From: Lachnospiraceae bacterium UBA1267
GTDB lineage: Bacteria > Bacillota > Clostridia > Lachnospirales > Lachnospiraceae
Direction: 5' to 3'
DNA: 8,910 bases
Assembly: GCA_002308115.1 (NCBI GenBank)
Contig: DBVJ01000003.1
Location: 1-8,910 of the forward strand
Of the stretch, positions 1 to 6,184 are shown piece by piece. The translations under genes and the position numbers were made by a program. Each line of letters starts with the position of its first letter. Position 1 is the first letter of the stretch. The notes beneath the pieces are model-generated. The model worked only from the letters and a program-made list of their open reading frames with translations, searched no databases and was not told where the DNA came from.

Positions 1-647
1 TGATCCACGACGATCTGCCCTGCATGGACAATGATACGCTTCGCCGCGGTCAGCCGTCGACCTGGGCGAAATACGGTGAAGACATGGGAGTTCTGGCCGG
101 CGACGCGCTCATGATGTTCGCGCTCGAGACCGCCTCCCAGGGATTTCAGCTGACGCCGGACGTCAAAAGCGTCGGTGAGGCGATCCGGATCCTCACGAAC
201 AAGACCGGGATCTTCGGCATGATCGGCGGACAGACCCTGGACGTGGAAAAAAGCGGCAAGGGCCTCGGACCGGAGGAACTGGATTACATCCAGAGGAACA
301 AGACCGGCGCGCTTCTCGAGGCTTCCATGATGATCGGAGCGACCCTCGCGGGCGCCTCCCGTGAAGACATCCAGACCTGTGAGAAGATCGCGAACCGCAT
401 CGGTGTCGCGTTCCAGATCCGGGATGACATTCTGGACGTCACGTCAGACAATGAGACCATGGGCAAGAGCGTGCATTCCGATGAACGCAACCAGAAGACG
501 ACCTTTGTATCGCTTTATGGCATGGACAGCGCGCTGGAGACGGTGGAAAAGCTTTCACAGGATGCCATGAGACTTCTGGATTCACTGACCGGCGAGAACG
601 CGTTCCTGAAAGAATTGTTTGAAGCGCTGATTTCACGAAACAACTGA
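1..647 (+). CDS. ispA: Polyprenyl (farnesyl/geranyl) diphosphate synthase, 3' part; 5' end outside window
   Basis: This trans-type prenyltransferase condenses isopentenyl diphosphate with an allylic diphosphate (DMAPP, GPP) to give GPP/FPP for quinone, cell-wall lipid and membrane isoprenoids in the cytosol. The frame is open from base 3 and gives 214 residues. An ATG at base 24 is internal, because the first aspartate-rich motif begins before it: DDLPCMD at bases 9-29, followed by RRG. The second motif, FQIRDDILD, lies at about 411-437. GGQTLD (about 226-243) and NKTGALLEAS are also typical of the family. About 75-80 N-terminal residues are missing, judging from the usual length near 290. 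The CPCMD-like spacing (DDxxxxD) in the first motif fits the short-chain bacterial FPP synthase type, though exact chain length cannot be settled from sequence. The stop codon lies 8 bp before dxs, and the two genes act in the same pathway. Confidence 0.93.
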   Translation, partial: IHDDLPCMDNDTLRRGQPSTWAKYGEDMGVLAGDALMMFALETASQGFQLTPDVKSVGEAIRILTNKTGIFGMIGGQTLDVEKSGKGLGPEELDYIQRNKTGALLEASMMIGATLAGASREDIQTCEKIANRIGVAFQIRDDILDVTSDNETMGKSVHSDERNQKTTFVSLYGMDSALETVEKLSQDAMRLLDSLTGENAFLKELFEALISRNN

Positions 648-655
648 GGCATGCC

Positions 656-2566
656 ATGCTGGAAAGAGTTCCGGATCAGAATGAGATCCGGCAAATGGAC
701 AGAAAACAACTGAACACACTTTCAAAAGAGATCCGCGAATTCCTTCTGGATCGGGTCTCCAAAAAAGGCGGGCATCTGGCGTCCAACCTGGGTACGGTGG
801 AACTGACGCTGGCTCTTTGGCGTTGTTTTGACTTCCCGAAAGATAAACTGATATTCGACGTCGGCCATCAATGCTATACCTGGAAACTGTTGACCGGCAG
901 AATGGACGGCTTTGATCATTTCCGCGAATTCGGCGGCATGTCGGGTTTTCCAAAGACCAATGAATCGCCCTATGATACCTTCAATACCGGACATTCTTCG
1001 ACCAGCCTTTCGGCAGGGCTCGGTCTGGTACGCGCAAGAGATCTCAAAGGGGAAGACTATAAAGTCATTTCCGTGATCGGAGACGGCGCGTTTACCGGCG
1101 GCGAAGCATATGAGGCGCTGAACAATGCCAGCGCGCTCAGGACCAATTTCATCATCATCCTCAACGACAACGAGATGTCCATTTCCCGTAATGTCGGCGG
1201 CGTCACAAAACTTCTCACCAACGCGCGTTCCTCCAAGGGCTACAACAACCTGAAGACCGGTGTGAAGAAGGTGCTTTCGGGCTCGCAGGGTGGCCAGGCT
1301 CTGATCCGGACCATCGATGACACCAAAGACTCGCTGAAAGAACTGATGATGCCTTCCGGCATGATCTTCGAGAACATGGGGCTCAAATATCTGGGGCCGG
1401 TAGACGGGCATGACGTGCTGGGCATGGAGAAGATCATCCGGAGCGCCATGCGGATGAACCGCGCGGTCGTGATCCATGTGCTGACGCAGAAGGGCCGCGG
1501 CTATGAGCCGGCCAGAATGCATCCTTTACTGTATCACGGCGTCGGTCCGTTTGACCTGGAAACCGGCATTGTGCCGAAACCCCACGAAGAACCCACTTAC
1601 GCGGATATTCTCGGCGGCTTCATGGCTGAAAGCGGCGAGAAGCATCCGGAGATCTGCGCGGTCACGGCGGCCATGGGGGAAAACGTCGGCTTCCATCGCT
1701 TCAAAAAACGTTTCCGGAACCGCTTCTTCGACGTCGGCATCGCGGAACAGCATGCCGTCACGTTTGCCGCAGGGCTGGCCAAGGGCGGGATGCATCCGTA
1801 TACCGCCATCTATTCCAGTTTCCTCCAGCGTGCCTATGACCAGATCATCATGGACGCAGCGCTCCAGAAACTGCCGGTCGTCTTCCTTCTCGACCGTGCA
1901 GGACTGGTTGGCAGGGACGGAGAGACCCACCATGGTCTTTTTGATATTCCCTATATGACGAGTATTCCAAACATGACGGTCCTTGCGCCCAGGGACGGCG
2001 CGGAATTCCGGAAAATGCTGGACTGGTCCGTTCATTTCGACGGTCCGATGTCCATCCGTTATCCGCGCGGAGCGGCAGGACAATGCGAACCCGGGCCGGA
2101 TGACGTCGCATACGGGAAAGCCGAAAAACCCGTATTTTACCGGGACGGCGGCGGAATGACCACGGACGTCAGCATTCTGAGCGCGGGAACCATGTACCCA
2201 ATTGCCCTGGAATGCGCCGGAAAACTCAAAGAACAAGGCGTCTCATCAAGCGTGGTCAACATCCGTTTTCTGAAACCGCTGGATGAGGATGCGATCCTTT
2301 CCGCCTGTGAGAATGCGTCTCTGGTCGTGACGCTGGAGGACGGGCTTCTCACGGGGGGATTCGGCGAACAGGCCGCCGCGCTCATTGCAAAAGCAAGCGG
2401 TCTTTCGAAAAAACCGGCTGTGCGAAGCTTCGGGGTCCGGGACACCTTCGTTCCCCAGGGCACGGTCGCGGAATTACAGAAATGGTGCGGCATCGACGCG
2501 GAATCAATCGTTCGTGACGTCTTAGCCGCGCTCAGGCAGGAAAAAACGGAAGAGAAGGAATGCTGA
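656..2566 (+). CDS. dxs: 1-deoxy-D-xylulose-5-phosphate synthase
   Basis: Dxs condenses pyruvate and glyceraldehyde 3-phosphate, using thiamine diphosphate and Mg2+, into DXP, the entry point of the MEP isoprenoid pathway and precursor for thiamine and pyridoxal. It has 636 residues, close to the usual 620-640. The TPP-binding domain shows GHLASNLG near the N-terminus, DVGHQCYTWKLLTGR, GHSSTSLSAGLG and the GDG...NDN Mg/TPP motif (G142-D143-G144 to N172). The pyrimidine-binding domain has FFDVGIAEQHAVTF, with the likely catalytic Glu at residue 364, and DRAGLVGRDGETHHG at 413-427. The C-terminal transketolase domain contains VNIRFLKPLD. All expected motifs are present. The start at 656 is preceded by GAGG overlapping the ispA stop codon (646-649), 6 nt upstream. 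An ATG at 651 is in another frame. The end overlaps the recN start by 7 bp. Confidence 0.98.
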   Translation: MLERVPDQNEIRQMDRKQLNTLSKEIREFLLDRVSKKGGHLASNLGTVELTLALWRCFDFPKDKLIFDVGHQCYTWKLLTGRMDGFDHFREFGGMSGFPKTNESPYDTFNTGHSSTSLSAGLGLVRARDLKGEDYKVISVIGDGAFTGGEAYEALNNASALRTNFIIILNDNEMSISRNVGGVTKLLTNARSSKGYNNLKTGVKKVLSGSQGGQALIRTIDDTKDSLKELMMPSGMIFENMGLKYLGPVDGHDVLGMEKIIRSAMRMNRAVVIHVLTQKGRGYEPARMHPLLYHGVGPFDLETGIVPKPHEEPTYADILGGFMAESGEKHPEICAVTAAMGENVGFHRFKKRFRNRFFDVGIAEQHAVTFAAGLAKGGMHPYTAIYSSFLQRAYDQIIMDAALQKLPVVFLLDRAGLVGRDGETHHGLFDIPYMTSIPNMTVLAPRDGAEFRKMLDWSVHFDGPMSIRYPRGAAGQCEPGPDDVAYGKAEKPVFYRDGGGMTTDVSILSAGTMYPIALECAGKLKEQGVSSSVVNIRFLKPLDEDAILSACENASLVVTLEDGLLTGGFGEQAAALIAKASGLSKKPAVRSFGVRDTFVPQGTVAELQKWCGIDAESIVRDVLAALRQEKTEEKEC

Positions 2567-4224
2567 ATTACCTGCATGTCAAAAACATAGCGCTCTTAAG
2601 AGACGTGGAGATGAACTTTGATGAAGGACTCTGCGTACTGAGCGGCGAAACCGGAGCCGGAAAATCCATCCTGCTCCATGCCATCCTGCTCGCCCTCGGG
2701 GCGCGTACGGATACAGGCCTCATCCGCACCGGCGCGGACGAAGCCTCGGTAGAATTGATTTTACAGGCAAATGAGCCTGAAACCCTGGACGAACTCCAAA
2801 AACTCGGCATCGAAACAGAAGAAGGCCAGATCGTGCTTCAGCGTAAGATCGCCGAGAAGAAAAGCATCGCAAAAATCAACGGTGAGACTGTGCCGGCAAG
2901 CCTTCTTCGGAAGGCGGCGTCGCTGTTCATCGATCTTTACGGACAGAGGGAGCATGAATCCCTTCTGGATGAGAACAATCATCTGAAAGCGTTGGACGCC
3001 TATGGCAGCACGAAGATCGACGAGGCCCTCTCCAAATACCGGACCGCGTACGATGCGTATCGCGAGAAGAAAGAAGAGATCCAGAAACTCGGTACAGACG
3101 ATGAGGAAAGAAAGCGTCGGATCGATTATCTCACGTATACCGTCCGGGAGATCGAAAACGCACATCTGAAACCCGGCGAGGAAGAGACCCTGAAAGAAAA
3201 GCGCCTTCGTTTCATGAAGGCAGAAGAGCTCTCAAAGAGTCTCAAAGAAGCAGAAGGCTATCTGTCCCAAAATGCCCAGGAAGCGCTTTCAGGGGCTGTT
3301 TCGGCGCTGAAAAAGGCCGCGGAGACTGACAAGGAGATCGAGACGATCTTCCGCACGCTGGTGGACGCGGACGCGATCGTGCGGGACGCCGAGTCCGAGA
3401 TCGAAGAACGGATCGCGGCGCTTCCGTCCGAAGAAGAGGAAGCCGGCCGCATCGAAGAACGTCTGGACGAGATCCAGAGGCTCAGACGGAAATACGGCGG
3501 CTCGGCGGAAGAGATCCTGGCATCCCTTAATCAGTACCGGAGTGAACTGGATGAACTGAGGCGCCTCGACGCCAACAAGGAACAGTTGTATCAGGAACTC
3601 GAAGAACGGAAGGAAGCGCTGAAAGAAGCAGGAAGGTCGCTGCACCTGTGCCGTTCGGAAGCCGCGGTCCGCTTTGACCGGGACATGACAGCCGCCTTGT
3701 CTGAACTTCGCTTTCTGTCTGTCGTTTTCAGAACCGAAGTTACGGAGACGAACCGCTTTACCCGTAACGGCGCGGATACCGTGGTGTTCTATATCTCCAT
3801 GAACCCGGGCGAAACGCCGAAGCCGCTTTCTCAGATCGCGTCCGGGGGAGAACTTTCCAGGATCATGCTGGCGCTGAAGACCCTCTCTTCTCAGAAAGGC
3901 TCCGAAAAGGACAAGACTTTTATCTTTGACGAGATCGACACCGGCATTTCGGGATCCACGGCGCTCGCGGTCGCACGGCGTCTTATGCGTGCCGCGGAAG
4001 ACAGACAGGTGCTTCTGGTCAGCCATTTGCCGCAGATCGTCGCCATGGCAGATCACAACTATCTGATCGAGAAAAATGTATATGAAAATGAGACAGTGAC
4101 CGCGGTGCGGGAACTGTCCGAGGAGGAGAGTCTTTCGGAGATCGCAAGGCTTTTGGGCACCGGCGAGATGACAGATGCGGCGCTCAGAAACGCGAAGGAA
4201 CTCCGTTCGGCCGTAAAGGGCTGA
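2560..4224 (+). CDS. recN: DNA repair protein RecN (SMC-like ATPase)
   Basis: RecN is a cytosolic SMC-family ATPase that gathers at DNA double-strand breaks and promotes end cohesion before RecA-dependent repair. The 554 residues match the usual 550-575. The N-terminal half-domain begins MLNYLHVKNIALL and carries Walker A GETGAGKS at residues 29-36. The middle (about 150-370) is rich in Glu, Lys, Arg and Leu with heptad character, as expected for the coiled-coil arms, which are short in RecN. The C-terminal half-domain has the ABC signature SGGELSR at 428-434, Walker B TFIFDE at 453-458 and the switch region VLLVSHLPQIVA. The start codon overlaps the dxs stop as ATGCTGA, with AGAGAAGGA just upstream as ribosome site, so translational coupling to dxs is likely. 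tlyA and argR, often found between dxs and recN in Bacillota, are absent. I see no LexA-box-like promoter directly upstream. Confidence 0.97.
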   Translation: MLNYLHVKNIALLRDVEMNFDEGLCVLSGETGAGKSILLHAILLALGARTDTGLIRTGADEASVELILQANEPETLDELQKLGIETEEGQIVLQRKIAEKKSIAKINGETVPASLLRKAASLFIDLYGQREHESLLDENNHLKALDAYGSTKIDEALSKYRTAYDAYREKKEEIQKLGTDDEERKRRIDYLTYTVREIENAHLKPGEEETLKEKRLRFMKAEELSKSLKEAEGYLSQNAQEALSGAVSALKKAAETDKEIETIFRTLVDADAIVRDAESEIEERIAALPSEEEEAGRIEERLDEIQRLRRKYGGSAEEILASLNQYRSELDELRRLDANKEQLYQELEERKEALKEAGRSLHLCRSEAAVRFDRDMTAALSELRFLSVVFRTEVTETNRFTRNGADTVVFYISMNPGETPKPLSQIASGGELSRIMLALKTLSSQKGSEKDKTFIFDEIDTGISGSTALAVARRLMRAAEDRQVLLVSHLPQIVAMADHNYLIEKNVYENETVTAVRELSEEESLSEIARLLGTGEMTDAALRNAKELRSAVKG

Positions 4225-4231
4225 ATGATCG

Positions 4232-4247
4232 CGGGCACATTTGCCCG
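4232..4247 (+). other. Small hairpin in the recN-glycerate kinase gap
   Basis: The gap 4225-4274 holds an inverted repeat, CGGGCA-CATT-TGCCCG: six base pairs with a 4-nt loop. No T-run follows it, so it does not look like an intrinsic terminator. It may be a processing or mRNA-stability element between the two cistrons. No promoter with recognisable -35 and -10 boxes is seen in the gap, so the kinase is probably read from the upstream transcript. Confidence 0.35.
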
Positions 4248-4274
4248 GAACGGTATGACGGAAAGGAATCGTTT

Positions 4275-5519
4275 ATGGCAGGAGAGCACGACCTTAAAAA
4301 AGATGCTGCAAAGATCATCCGGGAGTCCATCAGTTCGGCGCTTCCCGGACGCAACGTCCGCGAGCTTCTGTTTCAGGCGGATGTCGGATCCGGAAAACTG
4401 ATCGTCATCGCGGTCGGTAAAGCCGCATACAAGATGGCGGAAGCCGCCTATGATGTTTTAAGAAACCGGATCACTGCAGGCCTTGTGGTGACCAAAGAAG
4501 GCAGCGAAGTCGGCGAACTTCCCGGATTCCGCGTCATCCTCGCTGGTCATCCGTATTCGAACCAGGCCTCCTACGATGCGGCGGACGCGGCGATCGAGAT
4601 GGTCAAAGATCTAACCAGAGAAGACCACGTGCTGTTTCTCCTTTCGGGCGGCGCATCCTCGCTGTTCGAGAAGCCCATGATCTCCCCTGAGACCTATCAT
4701 TTCATCAATGACAAACTCCTGGCCAGCGGTGCGAACATCAATGAGATCAATACGGTCCGCAAGCATCTTTCCTACGTCAAGGGCGGCCGTTTCGCGAAAA
4801 TCTGCGAACCGGCAGTCGTGAATACGATACTTCTCTCTGACGTGATCGGAAATGACATTTCCATGGTTGGAAGCGGCCCGACGGTACAGGACAAGTCGAC
4901 CGGAGAAGAAGCGTTCTCGATCATCGAAAAATACCGCATCCGTGTGCCTGCGGACGTGATCCAGATCCTGATGCAGGAGACGCCGAAAACCCTCAGGAAC
5001 GTGACCCATGAAGTGATTGGAGACATCCAGCTTCTGATCTCGAAGGCAAAACAATGCGCGGAATCGCTGGGCTATCAGACTGTCGTTCTCACGGACTCTC
5101 TGGATTGTGAAGCCAAGGAAGCCGGACGGTTCATGGCCTCGGTCGCGCGGACCTTCTCCCCGCTTAAGGAAAGCATCGCCTTCATTCTGGGCGGAGAGAC
5201 GACCGTACACATCCAGGGCAACGGAAAAGGCGGCCGTAACCAGGAAATGGCTTTAAGCTGCGCCAGAGGCATCGCGGGACTTCCCAATGTCCTTTTCTTC
5301 TCTGTCGGATCCGATGGAACGGACGGCCCCACCGACGCGGCAGGCGGCATCGTGGACGGAGAAACCGTGGAACGCATCCGGAAATGCGGCATGGATCCCT
5401 ATAAGATGCTGGAGAACAATGATGCATACCATGCGTTGAAATCCGCCGGCGCGCTCGTCATGACCGGAGCGACCGGCACCAACGTCAACGATCTCACGGT
5501 ACTACTCATCAGACCGTGA
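4275..5519 (+). CDS. gckA: Glycerate 2-kinase, MOFRL family (GckA/TtuD type)
   Basis: Enzymes of this family phosphorylate D-glycerate with ATP to 2-phosphoglycerate, feeding glycerate from serine, glyoxylate or sugar-acid breakdown into lower glycolysis. Older annotations call homologues hydroxypyruvate reductase. The 414 residues fit the family. The N-terminal DUF4147 domain includes an Asn/Lys-containing IAVGKAAYKMAEAA segment near residue 40, a glycine-rich SGGASS at 124-129 and GSGPTVQDKST. The C-terminal MOFRL domain has GGETTVHIQGNGKGGRNQEM from residue 306 and GSDGTDGPTDAAGGIVDG. The start is supported by AAGGA at 4263-4267, 7 nt before ATG. It lies 50 bp after recN on the same strand and is probably the last gene of the unit, since a hairpin terminator follows 11 bp after its stop. 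It is unrelated to the bacterial GlxK/GarK kinases. Family assignment is firm, and substrate is inferred from the family. Confidence 0.9.
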   Translation: MAGEHDLKKDAAKIIRESISSALPGRNVRELLFQADVGSGKLIVIAVGKAAYKMAEAAYDVLRNRITAGLVVTKEGSEVGELPGFRVILAGHPYSNQASYDAADAAIEMVKDLTREDHVLFLLSGGASSLFEKPMISPETYHFINDKLLASGANINEINTVRKHLSYVKGGRFAKICEPAVVNTILLSDVIGNDISMVGSGPTVQDKSTGEEAFSIIEKYRIRVPADVIQILMQETPKTLRNVTHEVIGDIQLLISKAKQCAESLGYQTVVLTDSLDCEAKEAGRFMASVARTFSPLKESIAFILGGETTVHIQGNGKGGRNQEMALSCARGIAGLPNVLFFSVGSDGTDGPTDAAGGIVDGETVERIRKCGMDPYKMLENNDAYHALKSAGALVMTGATGTNVNDLTVLLIRP

Positions 5520-5530
5520 CGAAAACAGAA

Positions 5531-5565
5531 GAGAAGAGGCCGGCGCACCGCGCCGACCTCTTCTT
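5531..5565. terminator. Bidirectional intrinsic terminator between glycerate kinase and ssrA
   Basis: A long hairpin has arms 5531-5546 and 5550-5565 and a 3-nt loop (5547-5549). The only internal mismatch, C5540 opposite A5556, becomes a G-U wobble when read on the minus strand. The base of the stem is A/G-rich on the left and T/C-rich on the right, giving a U-rich 3' arm (CCTCTTCTT) for plus-strand transcripts. Minus-strand transcripts get a U-rich tail (TTCTCTTCTGTTTTC). It starts 11 bp after the kinase stop codon and lies 20 bp past the mature ssrA 3' end, so it can serve both converging transcripts. The lack of a clean T-run on either side makes efficiency uncertain. Confidence 0.75.
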
Positions 5566-5584
5566 ATGGATGCTCCATCTTGAA

Positions 5585-5929
5585 TGGAGTAGGCGGGAGT
5601 CGAACCCGCGTCCGAAAACCCATCCACCAGATTTTCTCCCATCACAGCTTATCTATTTCTATTCCCTCAAGCCTATTCCGGTAAGCAGGCAAGGCTCTTT
5701 TGGTAGCTTCATGAGTCTCTTTTACGGGCAAAGCTTATCGTAAAAGGTTCCCCGCATAGATGACGGTCAGGCCCTGACGTACGGGAACATCAGGCTGGCC
5801 GCGTGGCCCTTAGGCCGCGAACGCAAGATTTTCGTCAGCGTTTGTATTTAAGTTCCGGCTTTTGACATGGTTCCGGGACATGGATGGCTTATCCGGATTC
5901 AAGATCCCCGTCGAAACCGGGACTACCCC
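5585..5929 (-). ncRNA. ssrA: Transfer-messenger RNA (tmRNA, one-piece)
   Basis: tmRNA, with SmpB, rescues ribosomes stalled on broken mRNAs and tags the unfinished protein for proteolysis. Read on the minus strand, the mature RNA begins GGGGTAG (5929-5923) and ends CTACTCC plus discriminator A (5592-5585). These pair in a 7-bp acceptor stem with one G-U. The 5' part has the tmRNA D-loop sequence GGTTTCGACGGGGAT. The 3' part has a T-arm, GCGGG-TTCGACT-CCCGC (5609-5593). A long-range helix joins CCATCCA (5887-5881) to TGGATGG (5626-5620). A tag frame lies at 5839-5810. The length of 345 nt is normal for a one-piece tmRNA. CCA is not encoded: the next genomic bases are TTC, so it must be added after processing. 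The gene is convergent to the dxs-recN-kinase unit and divergent from the RDD/ABC operon. Confidence 0.95.
5810..5839 (-). other. tmRNA tag-peptide reading frame (ADENLAFAA)
   Basis: On the minus strand, within tmRNA, GCT GAC GAA AAT CTT GCG TTC GCG GCC TAA encodes ADENLAFAA. With the alanine carried by tmRNA itself, the added tag would be AADENLAFAA. The resume codon is taken as GCT because a short A-rich single-stranded stretch, ending ATACAAAC, precedes it at the usual distance after the first pseudoknot. That stretch has A at position -4, as in E. coli. The DEN core and AA ending match known tags. The penultimate hydrophobic residue is Phe where most tags have Leu (ALAA). Confidence 0.88.
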
Positions 5930-5934
5930 GGAAG

Positions 5935-5949
5935 CGGTTTTTGAAACCG
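5935..5949 (-). other. Hairpin-forming imperfect repeat in the pre-tmRNA leader
   Basis: The plus-strand sequence CGGTTTTTGAAACCG forms a 6-bp stem (CGGTTT with AAACCG) and a 3-nt loop. It sits in the short leader between the predicted ssrA transcription start (about 5951) and the mature 5' end at 5929, where RNase P must cut. A nearly identical 15-mer occurs at 6139-6153. It could be an RNA leader hairpin or a DNA operator; neither is shown. Confidence 0.4.
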
Positions 5950-5957
5950 TACGTGTT

Positions 5958-5986
5958 CTTATAGCACGAAAGAAAAGAGATGTCAA
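5958..5986 (-). promoter_or_regulatory. ssrA: Sigma-A/sigma-70 type promoter of ssrA
   Basis: On the minus strand, TTGACA (5986-5981) is followed by a 17-bp spacer and TATAAG (5963-5958), matching the consensus at 11 of 12 positions. Transcription would begin near 5951, giving a leader of about 22 nt before the mature tmRNA 5' end. The strong match fits the high constitutive expression known for tmRNA. Confidence 0.88.
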
Positions 5987-6080
5987 ATGCCGGTTCCGGA
6001 TTGGTCATTTTTTCCGTGCAAAAGTGCCTGAAAGGCGCATTCTGACTGCAAATGTTACTAAATTATTACAGAAAAACAGT

Positions 6081-6109
6081 TTGACTTTATATACAAATAT
6101 TTATAGATT
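6081..6109 (+). promoter_or_regulatory. Putative promoter of the RDD-ABC transporter operon
   Basis: TTGACT (6081-6086), a 17-bp spacer and TAGATT (6104-6109) form a plausible vegetative promoter inside a markedly AT-rich stretch (about 6050-6117) in otherwise GC-rich DNA. Transcription would start near 6116, leaving a 5' UTR of about 70 nt. The -10 match is weak (4 of 6). It overlaps a perfect inverted repeat, TTATA-GAT-TATAA (6101-6113), which could be a regulator site or simply reflect AT richness. An alternative -10 (TATAGA, 6102-6107 region) would shorten the spacer to 15-16 bp. Confidence 0.6.
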
Positions 6110-6138
6110 ATAAATTGAGTTGTAGTATGCCCAAGAGT

Positions 6139-6153
6139 CGGTTTTTAAGACCG
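6139..6153 (+). promoter_or_regulatory. Imperfect palindrome in the 5' UTR of the RDD-ABC operon (possible operator)
   Basis: CGGTTTTTAAGACCG is an almost perfect palindrome, with one T-G pair and one central base. It lies about 23 nt after the predicted start of transcription and 32 nt before the RDD start codon. It matches the 15-mer at 5935-5949, beside the divergent ssrA promoter, at 13 of 15 positions. A position just downstream of +1 is common for repressor operators of sugar transport operons, but no regulator gene is in the window. Confidence 0.3.
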
Positions 6154-6184
6154 CGGACGAACATTTGAGAAGGATGGACGAGGC

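Noticed and set aside
4226..4320. Alternative reading frame starting ATG at 4226 between recN and the kinase
   Set aside because: It has no ribosome site, is out of frame with the kinase and overlaps its well-supported start.
5582..5612. Possible tRNA gene on the minus strand because of GGTTCGACTCCCGC
   Set aside because: There is no anticodon or D-arm at tRNA distance. The pairing 5' strand is 345 nt away and has the tmRNA-specific GTTTCGACGGGGA sequence, so it is ssrA.
5516..5743. Open frame of 75 codons on the + strand containing an SRRESNPRPKT-like stretch
   Set aside because: This is a well-known artefact: it is the antisense reading of a T-arm (here the tmRNA 3' end), and it also spans the terminator hairpin.
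5862..5867. Consensus -35 TTGACA on the + strand
   Set aside because: It is inside tmRNA and has no -10 box 16-18 bp downstream.
6024..6038. Hairpin GTGCCT-GAA-AGGCGC, followed on the minus strand by TTTT
   Set aside because: The stem is only 6 bp with a wobble, the T-run is short, and it lies upstream of the ssrA promoter with no minus-strand gene known to end there. It is too weak to call a terminator.
5862..6113. Open frame of 83 codons on the + strand
   Set aside because: It runs through the 5' end of tmRNA, the ssrA promoter and the rightward promoter, has no ribosome site and resembles no family.
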